Below, one piece after another: positions 55,616-64,000 of a stretch of DNA of 64,000 nucleotides (positions within the stretch are counted from its first letter, which is position 1; each line of letters begins with the position of its first letter). The stretch is from Serpula lacrymans var. lacrymans S7.9 (Eukaryota > Basidiomycota > Agaricomycetes > Boletales > Serpulaceae). The notes below the pieces were generated by a model that saw nothing but the letters and a program-made list of their open reading frames with translations, searched no databases and was not told the origin of the DNA. Position numbers and translations under genes: made by a program. The DNA lies in assembly GCF_000218685.1 (NCBI RefSeq), contig NW_006763292.1, positions 806,562 through 870,561 of the forward strand, given 5' to 3'.

Positions 55616-55909
55616 CAGTGCTACCGTGGAAATATTGCTAAGATAATGCTGTTTGCTGTCACTTGGTCACTGACTTACCCGTTTTGGTGATTGATGGAGC
55701 ATCCATGATAAGCAGTCAATCCTTGTGCAAGCAAATTGGTGTAAGCAAATCGTAAAAATACAGCATTCAAATTTTATTTTATCTTCTTTATACTATATGC
55801 TTGAGTATATACTGAAGTCATCCTACCAGCTGATCTTAATAAAATGTTGTTGCTATGAATACAGAAGCGATCAAAAACTTGGTGGTCCAAGTGCCGGTAG
55901 ATAACTGTA

Positions 55910-57100
55910 TATACATATTTTTGGTTGTGTATTGCGCGTTTACTAGTTCTCTACCACACTCATTAAAGTGCACCTGGAGTGCCATATCGTCAGATCCTAA
56001 ATACACTATTTTTGCACTTTTTAATTCACTAGAATGTTGTGGTACTATTGTTGGACACCGAATGCAACCGGTAAGAGATATGCACTTGGGCCTCCAGAGG
56101 CTCAATGATCACTGTACAGGTAGCTAGAAAATTGTCAGACGTAGAATATAGTATAGAGAATATATTTGTGAAAGAACTTAGTGAATAGCTTATCTGTAGC
56201 AACAACGACAGACCTGACACTATGCTCTTGAACTTTAGAAGTGTGAATTTTGAGGGAAAGATGGCCAGATTTGACCAGATCTCGTCCTGGGAATATTGCA
56301 ATATCTTTCTAGAAAACGTCAATAGGTAGGCCCCTACAATGCCAGATACTTACTGAGCTGATTGGGGCCTTAAAGCGTCTGGAGAAACGAAAACAATGAT
56401 GGAGTCGTGACTAGGCGACCGAAACAGGTAATCACACACCAAGATAATCAATCAAGGACCGCTAGCTCCGCTTCGGTACGTACCGCACATACCACCAGCG
56501 TCAGGACTTGGTGTGACCTGGCGGAATTTGACTTGTAAGCTCCGCCTGATTTGGTCTGTGAGTGCCGCTGTGACCCAGTGTGACCAGAAATTGCAGAACC
56601 ATTCCAAAACATGTGTCGTCTTTTCGGTTTTGTTCCGCTGCTCCAATGCTTCAAGTTCTTGCTTATTTTTCTACATAGGCAGCTAGAAAACTAAAAATTA
56701 TATCTACTGGTCAAGTTCCGACAGTCTAAAGCTCAACGACTGGTGAGTTATTCAACTTCTCCCCAGACCAATTGCACCTATTGTCCAACAATAGTAATGA
56801 GTGCTAATTCAATCTGTTGTTTTGTTGAGTTTGTCTGTCTGCAACTGTATATTTTGTCGACTGGCGATGAGTGACGATGAAAGTATTGGTCAATGTGGCG
56901 TGACAATGGTGGTTGAATATTTTACCATTCACGTATTTTTAAGTATTAATCTAATAATCTGTAGTCTGCAGCTCGAGTGGGCGCAACGGGACTATAGAAG
57001 GGCTTTCTCCGCCTGTAGGGTTCAAAAGAATCAGAAGCCCATCCTGTAAAGGACATGTAAAGACGAACTTTTCGCCCGCTGCGGCGGATGGAAACGACCC
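55910..57100 (-). CDS. Unknown multi-exon gene downstream of the CDK
   Basis: Minus-strand text with plausible splicing. An exon near 56690-56480 reads KKQELEALEQRNKTEKTTHV and LEWFCNFWSHWVTAALTDQI with RRSLQVKFRQVTPSPDAGG. A GTACGT..CTAG intron of about 75 bp follows, then SIIVFVSPDALRPQSAQ (56400-56360), another intron, and KDIAIFPGRDLVKSGHLSLK with IHTSKVQEHSV (56300-56215). The 3' end may have been cut by the pogo insertion at 55907. I do not recognise the protein. The reading is unbroken exon by exon, so a host gene is likely, but boundaries are approximate. Confidence 0.4.
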
Positions 57101-57185
57101 GAATAGGTCAGGATGTTTTGGCAATGGAGATTCACTGACAGACCATGATCAAAGAAAATAAGGACCTTGGCATATTAACAGATAA

Positions 57186-58256
57186 TTACTTGAAATAGGG
57201 ATGTTCCAACGCTTCGTCGGCGCGAACTCTCTTCCTCGGATTGTACGTGAGCAACGACCTGATAAGGTCAGTTGCTGAGCCTGCCAAATGATCCAGTCTT
57301 TGCTGTAATCGACGAGGATGAGAAGAGGAAAAGTTCATGCTTCTGCCCGGGGATGATAGGGAACTCTCTGACAGCAGAGAGTTGGTAGAAGGTCCCAACA
57401 GCTCTTGTATCATACCTAAAAGTTCAATCTCGGTTTTGGCTTGAAATAATGGCTCTTTCAAAAGCAATTCGGCAAAGATACACCCAACAGACCATATGTC
57501 AACAGCGGTAGAATATGTACTGGCCCCCAAAAGGATTTCGGGGGCGCTGGGCGTTTGATGATTTAGAGTGCTCCATACTATAGATAATAATTTGACTGAC
57601 CGGTACCAAAGCGTGACTACTAATTGCGTCATACCACCTACACCGACAGGATCACCGTACCTCCTAGCAAGTCCAAAATCTGCTACCTTGATTATACCGC
57701 GGTTGTTCATTAATATATTACTGGTTTTTAGATCTCGGTGGAGGATCCAACAAGAGTGGCAGTGATAAACGGCGGAAAGTAGTTGTAGCATCAGAGTCTT
57801 GATTTCGGAATGCAAAAATGGCGAAGGCATAGCAGTAAGAAGAGATTTAAGGTCGTGTTCGATGAAATCCATTGCGACGAAAACTCTTGCGGTACTGCTC
57901 GTTGAGCTACATATACGGTTGGACAGATGGATGGGGATGAATTCTTACTGTGTCAATGTGTCACCGACCACCACTTCCCTAATCGCCACCACGTTCTGGT
58001 GACGACATGTCATTAAGGCCTTGATTTCACGCAGTGCGGTAATCGGAAAGCCCTGTGTTTCATCTTCTAGTTTCAGTTTCTTCAAAGCCACAATGATTCC
58101 GGTTTGTTTTTCCATAGCACGAAATACAACACCATAAGAGCCTTCCTCAATTTCGTTGAGCCTTTCGTAGCAATAAACGGATCGGGAGGATTGGATGATT
58201 GGATGGTGAGACCGAGAAGGGGCATGCCAACTAGAAGACGACGGTTTCATGGTCAA
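57186..58256 (-). CDS. CDK11-like (PITSLRE-type) protein kinase, three exons
   Basis: Exons 58256-57949, 57885-57601 and 57546-57186 join in phase to 317 residues (introns 63 and 54 bp, GT-AG). All kinase hallmarks are visible: Gly loop EIEEGSYGVVFRA (35-47), ATP lysine K59 in VALKKLK, the C-helix signature GFPITALREI (69-78), HRDLKTSN with catalytic D154, DFG D172, and VVTLWYR joined by splicing to APEILLG. FIEHDLKSLL and ILHRDLKTSNILM are typical of CDK11, a cyclin-L-dependent nuclear kinase acting in transcription and splicing. The PITALRE spelling is also that of CDK9, and CDK10 is another relative. The N-terminus is short (about 28 residues), without the long RS/charged tail of animal CDK11. 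The C-terminus ends at EHPYFK, just at the kinase boundary. Confidence 0.9.
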
Positions 58257-59024
58257 CGTTAAGTCGGTCGGCTCCAGCCCTCACACCCAGTCAAAAGTGG
58301 TAAATTATAGAGTGATGTAAATGATAGAAAAATGAAGTAAATGATAGAAATTGTGAAAAATGGTGTGAACGGTAGTTATATTTCTATATATATCTATTGG
58401 TATCGTCAATCAAGATTTCGGTAAAAATGCGAATGAGATCATTTTGATCTCGAACTTGTGTCGAGCTGTGTGTCGAGCTCGAACCGTTTGCGTTCAGTTG
58501 AATCGAGTGCAAAGGACGTCACGATGATTTCACTGCGACGTTCCTTGCACTCAATTTAACTGGCTTCACTCTGCTTTCAACCGATACAAGGCAAATCTGT
58601 AAGTTTATTGTCTTGCTACATCTAAACACCTGCTTACCTTCATGCATCCGAATCAGACAGCTAACTTCATTATAAGTCTATGAGAATAAGATGGCAGAGA
58701 GGTCTGAATCAAGAAACCTTCCTGGCAATAATCATGAGAATAAACGATGGTGTGAATGCACTCCCCTCTGCAATGTATGCAGCTGGATATCCATCAGATC
58801 ATAGTCCCGACATGCACCACATTGAATGGACATAAATTTGTCGGATGAAGTTGACCGCTATCTGGAGCACAGGACTAGGAGAATACCCCAGCAAGTCAAC
58901 GAACAAAATGGCGAAACCGGATAAACCCGGTCTCTGCCGAAGCAGCCATTGTTCTCCATGGAGTAACCATTGTTCTCCTAGGAGTCATTATACTGTAGCA
59001 AGTAGCACCTCCGACTATAAGTAG
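58257..59024. promoter_or_regulatory. Upstream region of the CDK gene
   Basis: No gene seen. Near the start codon, at 58315-58365, a gtaaatgatagaaa word is repeated twice. A hairpin with a CRE-like GACGTCAC core lies at 58505-58552. Between 58560 and 59024 the sequence is unique. Confidence 0.4.
58505..58552. promoter_or_regulatory. Inverted repeat with GACGTCA core upstream of the CDK
   Basis: GAGTGCAAAGGACGTC (58505-58520) pairs with GACGTTCCTTGCACTC (58537-58552), 14 of 16. The left arm carries GACGTCAC, a bZIP/CRE-type site. It sits about 250 bp from the CDK start. A regulatory role is inference. Confidence 0.35.
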
Positions 59025-59215
59025 TAGGGGTTTAGTATAGGAATACCTCAGTCGTTTCTATAGCCTCTCGGGCAGTGGCTGAGGTACATTACATTACATT
59101 TATTAGAGATCACCTTAAACTAACATCTATTGTAGTTTCACTTAGGTAAATAATAAAGTCATTTCTATAGCCTCTTGGGCAGCGGCTGAGTTCCACTTAG
59201 GTTTATTACAAAACT
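59025..59215. repeat. Copy of the inverted-repeat arm sequence, before the Tnp2 gene
   Basis: Same orientation and content as 30650-30836: agtaggg-tttagtatagg, then two copies of tcrtttctatagcctct-gggcag-ggctgag. It lies about 70 bp upstream of the first transposase codons. This suggests it is the subterminal region of that transposon. Confidence 0.8.
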
Positions 59216-59286
59216 CAGGTCCTTCTTGGGTATGTTTCAATGAATTTGTCATTCATCCATATATAATTTACTATTTAAAAGGTATC

Positions 59287-62000
59287 AGACGGAGCTCCTC
59301 CAGACGAAGCTCCTTCAACTATAGGCCTAACTGAACAGGACCTTGAACAAATGGCCAATCTTGCTCGCCTTGAAGACCTCAAAACAACAATGGAATTCAT
59401 TAACACTATTAACAGTGCCTCGTTGGATGACCACTATCACCAGAACCATTCTGGCCTTGTGGAACATCTTTGAAATCCCTCTCAAGAAATATTCACCATC
59501 AACGATCCCTTCATCTGCTACTCCCTCGACCTCTTCCTCGCCACAAATAACACTTCCAAAGACACTTACAAAAAAGCACGTGAATCATACTACCGCCTAC
59601 ATCCAGAGAATCAAGGCAAGATTCTTTTGTTATACCAAATCAAACACTTTGTGGCCAAGGAAAGTGGAGTCAACAGTATCATTCACAACATGTGTGTGAA
59701 TAGCTGTCTTGCATTTACTGGACTTTTTGCTGCACTTGAGGTTTGTCCAAAATGTCAAGAACAATGATACAATCAACACCAGCTGAGACAGAGCAGAGGC
59801 AAAAAGAAAATACCCTGACAAACCTTCCACACAATCTCCCTAGGCCCCCAACTTGAAGCTCTCTGGTGAGATCCTGCAAGTGCTGAACGGATGTGTTATT
59901 GAGACTGACGGACTGAAGACATTTTTGATGAATTCATTCAAGAAAGACATATTGACGCATACAACTATGTTCTAACAGGATCTGACTACCTACAGGCTGT
60001 ACAGAATGGCAAGATCAAACCAGGGGACTTTGTGGTTATGCTCTCAATTGATGGGGCTCAACTATACGGGAACAAGACTTCTGACTGCTGGATCTACATA
60101 TGAGTAATATTCGATCTCTCACCTGATAACCGCTACAAGAAAAAGCATGTCATCCCAGGCGGTTTTATCCCAGGACCAAACAAACCAAAAAATATGGAGT
60201 TATTCCTGTTCCCTGGATTACACCATCTGTCAGCCATTCAGAAGGAGGGTCTCAAAGTTTGGGACTCATCAAGGAACATAATATTCGACAACCATCCGTT
60301 CTTTCTGATGGGCTTTGCTGACGGCCCAGGGATGGTTTATCTTTTAGGCTTAGTAGGCTATCATGGCAGGTTTGGTTGCAGATTATATTGTGGTTTCAAA
60401 GGCTGGCACAAGCCTGGAGTCCCACATTACTGTCCAGCCCTCCTCAAACCAGTAAACTACGGAATACTAGGATGTGACCATATGGATGTTTCAATTAATA
60501 ACCTCCCATCGTCATCTTCCACTCTCTATCGTCAGAATACACAAAAATTTCTCATGGCACCAAATGAAGCCCAATACAAACAACTCCGACTCAAAACTGG
60601 TATTGCAAGACCCAGTATACTACTGGGTTTACAGGCCAACAATCTCCTACCAGTTCCTTACTCATTAGGATCTGACCTCATGCATCTAGCAGCTATCAAC
60701 ATACCGGACCTTCTTATCCCACTCTGGCACGGGACATTTGACTGTGAAGACACTAATAATAAAGCAACATGGCCCTTGGTTGTCTTAGTTGGTCGCCAAT
60801 GGAAAGATCATGGTGACGCTGTTGTTAATGCTACAACATATTTACCAGGCTCTTTTGATCGACCACCATGCAATCCAGCAGAAGAAATCAACACTGGCTA
60901 TAAAGCCTGGGAGTATTTGCTGTATGTCTATGGGCTTGGACCAGCGCTTCTCCATGGATTACTCCCTGACCTGTACTGGAAAAACTGCTGCAAGTTAGTG
61001 ATTGGCATACATATCATGAGTCAATATTCCATCACAAAGAATGAGTTATGCCATGCACACAAAATGCTTGCTGAGTTTGTCCTGGAATTTGAACATTTGT
61101 ACTACCAGAGGCGTGTCGACCGACTGCATATGATCAGGCCATTATTACACTCAATACTCCATTTGGCACCTCAGACTATCAAAAGCGGGCCCCCCATCTG
61201 TTCGTCACAATGGACCATGGAGTGTACTATCGGCAACCTTGGTCAAGAAATTAGGCAACCCTCAAAACCTTATGCTAAACTGTCACAGTGTAGCGTTCAA
61301 CGTGCACAAGTCAATGCACTTAAGGCCATGGTGCCTGATTTAGAATGGGAGCCTCCTCTCATTCCTCAAGGAGCAAAAGAGCTTGGCCTGGGTTATGTTC
61401 TCCTAAGGGCCATGGAAAAAACCGCAAAGCCAGTTTGAGCTTGTGAAGTTGATGCTATAAACACATACATTTAACTTTTACACCCCCAACATCAACAAGT
61501 GGCTAGCTTCAAGATACACAGATGGGCACGTCTGAGACTTCCTAATAGACAAATTGCTTGCTGTCGCTGGAAAAAGGGTTCGGGCTGAATGCACATTGAG
61601 CACACAATGTTAAGGTATGCATTATAAGTTCATCAAACATATCTACTCACAATCCTCACAGATATACACTAATAAATCCAACAATCCTTTATTAGCTGAA
61701 GTATTATATTACACTCAAATAAAAGTAGCCGGACAAGTAAATACAATCGTGATGGTCTCTCAGTTTTCCTCGCCAGACTTGGATCTCCTCCATTCCTTAG
61801 CTTAGACATTATGGTCATGTGAGCATCATATTGACATGTTGCTTAAGGTGATTGATGTCAAAGACATCCACTTTGTTGTCGCAATGGTCCCACATGAGAT
61901 GCTGGGGCGTCCTAGGTTTTTTTTGGTGGAGAAACCAGGCTTAGATGTGGCTTGTTTGGGAGGGATGGATGAGGTGGAAGATGTGGACAATGATGTATTG
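59287..62000 (+). pseudogene. Tnp2-type (CMC/CACTA-like) transposase, several stops
   Basis: The N-terminal part reads GLTEQDLEQMANLARLEDLK, CVNSCLAFTGLFAALEVCPK, and a CPKC pair. DAYNYVLTGSDYLQAVQNGK and MLSIDGAQLYGNKTSDCWIY follow, then a TGA where the family has Trp, then VIFDLSPDNRYKKKHVIPGG. An open frame of 414 codons (60194-61438) carries FFLMGFADGPGMVYLLGLVG, HGRFGCRLYCGFKGWHKPGV, LPVPYSLGSDLMHLAAINIP, GPALLHGLLPDLYWKNCCKL and QWTMECTIGNLGQEIRQPSK. The tail (61740-62000) has SQFSSPDLDLLHSLA, VIDVKDIHFVVAMVPHEM and FFLVEKPGLDV. This is the basidiomycete transposase_21/Tnp2 pattern. Stops at about 59474, 60101 and 61803 and a break near 61560-61620 inactivate it. Confidence 0.85.
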
Positions 62001-62735
62001 TAAAAACCAGTAGTATAGTATATGTACAAGTATAATAATACAAATGGAACTTTGATACCTTAAACTTGTACCGGCACATTTTCAGCTTTCACCCTATTAT
62101 TATCATCCTTAATCTCCTCCTCTGACCTGCTACCAAATAATTTGATGCAACAAACTTTGTAGCCAACTATTGGAGCCCCCCCCCCTTAAGGAGGTGCAGT
62201 TGGGATTGTAGTGACACTTGAGGCAAATAAAAGGATGGGCTGTGACGTTGGTGCCAAGATCCTGAATAAAAATCCTAGAGTATCATAGTGAAGTGAGAAT
62301 ATGCACAAATACATGAAAAAAAAAGACTTATGGAGGATTATCCAATGTGCGGTCAGGATCAACACTCTGCGTTGCTTCTAAAAGTTGAGCTTCATTATTT
62401 TGTCTGGCCTGATCTCTGATGTGGATGACAAGAGTCTATGTAACAAAAAAAAGGACTCGGTGATTTAAGGGGATCACAAAATTGACTCACCATTTCACCA
62501 AACTCATTGGGAGTGAACTTGAACGAGTATGTGTGCCATTGCAATGAGAATATTGTCAACATTGAGAATAAGGATGTTCTCACAAAGGGAGAAATGTTCG
62601 TTGTTGGTAGCTATAAGAATAATAACAATGATGAGCATAACTGATTGAGGTGCCTCATGCTGAGCTTAAAATGACACGGTGTGGGGTGTATGCAGAGATT
62701 AAATGTATTATCACGTACCTTAATCTCTTTCCTCA
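62001..62735. other. Gene-free stretch
   Basis: Between the Tnp2 gene and the next gene. A C-run (62178-62187) and AT-rich sequence are present. No gene supported. Confidence 0.4.
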
Positions 62736-64000
62736 ATGTCGTTATCTGATACCCCCCAGGTCTCTGGCAATAAAGACTGTTTTTCTTCATTGAGTCCAGT
62801 TATGAGCTGTAGTCAGAGTAGTACTAGTAGTAGCTCTTTTGATGGATTATCATCCGCAATCCCTGGTATTGTAAGTCCTCTGATAATGATATCATATCTT
62901 TTGATCACACAGGTCCAGAAGACTCTACAACAGATCATTGAAGCACTTTTTTGTCGTGACACACAGATCAAGGCTTCTAAGAAAACCTCCACCCTATCAG
63001 AAGACTCTCATTACATTGCTCTGACTAAGTGGATTGATGAATTGGAGAATCAAAATAGGGCCTTACGGTGCATTGTTCCATAGTGTTCCGTACTCACATA
63101 ATAATCTAATTTACATTGTGTCTATTCAGGGAGAAATATGAACCGGATATGCACAAGTTCTGAGAAACCGGATTCAAGATAACTAAGTATGATCCCCTTT
63201 CACAGAATGAATATCCTCTGGTAAACTTCTGGACCAAGCGGGAGCTATTGAAATTTCAAAGGAAGAATCAAGGGGTAGTGAGGATAGATGGTGACCCCTT
63301 GGATGATGAAGAAGACCTTGATGGAGTCCCAATTCACGGTCCGGGTTGTTTAGCTCGAGGAAAAAATGTTACTATGTGGTACATTGAAAATCAATATGGA
63401 GTGCCTGTTAGTGGCAATCATGCAAAAACAATGCGAGTTTTTGTTCTGGAGTTGTTTAGTAGCCTCAACAATAGGGGTTATGCAACACAAAAATGGACGG
63501 AGGTCCCTGAAATAGGTAAAGAACTATACTACAAGGCAATGGAAACAAAATTCAGTGAACTGCAACTATGCAAGGGATATTAGAAGGTCAATCATATCGC
63601 AACAAAAGTTTACCCCAGCTGGCACCGTTACCACATGAAGAAGATCAAGCTTGTCAAAAAGGAACAAGACTCCGGGGATTCTATATCTGGTAAATGTGCT
63701 AGAAGCAACTCAAAGTCTGACATTATTGAGGAACCACCTGCAAAGAGAACCAATGTCACAAATTCTTCACCACCAATTGCACAAATCACAGAGTCCACCC
63801 ATGGACAACATATACAAGATTTTTCTTTGACTGGCATGCCAAAAATTGATATTTGCAATCCCCATGTGAGTACTAGTTATTTTTACAACAAGAAATATAT
63901 TTATTTGACTAATAATAAATACAGTGCTGGTGTCCGTTTGGATATCAGCTTGCCAGGTATCTCTTGCGACTCCTTGCCAGGTCTGGATGTATTGGAAAGT
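62736..64000 (+). pseudogene. Fungal conserved hypothetical protein, runs off the window
   Basis: Exon 1 starts MSLSDTPQVSGNKDCF (62736) and ends at SSAIPGI. A 45-bp GT-AG intron is followed by VQKTLQQIIEALFCRD and LENQNRALR, then a 62-bp intron and EKYEPDMHKF with an in-frame TGA. ETGFKITKYD, WTKRELLKFQRKN, GPGCLARGKNVTMWYIENQY, GVPVSGNHAKTMRVFVLELF, KELYYKAMETKFSELQLC and IATKVYPSWHRYHMKK follow. The W..EL..F / ARGKN..YIE / V.G..A / F.EL.LC / IAT..YPSW pattern recurs in many Agaricomycete hypothetical proteins, often near transposons. Its function is unknown. The TGA at about 63161 argues for a pseudogene unless another intron removes it. The 3' end lies beyond the window. Confidence 0.55.

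Larger units (their letters stand above)
52758..55907 (+). mobile_element. pogo-type DNA transposon, 3.15 kb, TA duplication
   Basis: The left end CAATTATCTACCGGCACTTG and the inverse of the right end, CAGTTATCTACCGGCACTTG, match over about 28 bp with two differences. TA lies outside both ends (52756-52757 and 55908-55909). Between them lies a DDE_1 transposase with an HTH/CENP-B-type N-terminus, plus a possible small LTR insertion at 54538-54717. Confidence 0.93.

Noticed and set aside
55830..56330. Possible HUS1 or RAD-type checkpoint protein on the minus strand
   Set aside because: The phrase YRLHSVSNNST suggested it, but no other block of that family can be found, so the region is left as an unknown gene.
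62050..62075. taccggcac word like the pogo TIR core
   Set aside because: Only nine bases match, with no TA flank in place and no partner.
1..64000. CRISPR arrays, operons, ribosome-binding sites, riboswitches
   Set aside because: The sequence is nuclear eukaryotic, with spliceosomal introns. No regularly spaced repeats of CRISPR type were seen.

Overview
This is a window of a filamentous basidiomycete genome, most likely an Agaricomycete. The evidence is short (about 45-65 bp) GT-AG introns in every host gene, a fungal exocyst SEC8 gene with 16 exons, and accessory content typical of that group: Plavaka and Tnp2 (CMC/CACTA-like) transposases, DUF6532 genes, Ty1/copia and Ty3/gypsy chromoviruses, pogo, Tc1/mariner and Helitron remnants. 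Species cannot be named from the sequence. There are two 100-N assembly gaps (30548-30647 and 50181-50280).

Layout. 1-2620 is a decayed copia element broken by a fold-back MITE and a solo LTR. 3571-6173 is a DUF6532 gene (minus) with a solo LTR in an intron. 6780-9990 is the C-terminal half of a Plavaka transposase, with a Tc1-derived MITE inserted at a TA. 10550-14740 is an unassigned Cys-rich multi-exon gene (minus) carrying a solo copia LTR. 14848-22131 is a complete but decayed Ty3/gypsy chromovirus (minus) that has itself been hit by a 228-bp TG..CA element containing a tRNA-like Pol III unit and by a solo LTR. 22603-29885 is the main host island: an unknown gene, a mitochondrial-type LYR protein gene and SEC8, the last two convergent. 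30296-33054 holds an inverted repeat around an assembly gap and a gypsy remnant. 33443-38556 holds a CACTA-type MITE, a gag-only retroelement, two solo LTRs and a 479-bp inverted duplication. 38560-41930 holds unassigned minus-strand exons. 42061-49487 is a Helitron helicase remnant split by a young 6.0-kb copia element and then joined to a second DUF6532 pseudogene. 52758-55907 is a pogo element bounded by TIRs and TA duplications. 55910-58256 is a second host island with an unknown gene and a CDK11-like kinase. 59025-62000 is a Tnp2-type transposase with its repeat-rich flank. 62736 to the end is a fungal conserved hypothetical gene.

The window therefore reads as two small islands of housekeeping genes (SEC8/LYR and the CDK) in nested transposon sequence. 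Target-site duplications let several insertions be ordered in time. The intact-looking genes are SEC8 (with one apparent 1-nt frameshift), the LYR gene and the CDK gene. Almost everything else is mobile or broken. The youngest element seen is the copia at 42469-48481 (two LTR substitutions, one in-frame stop).
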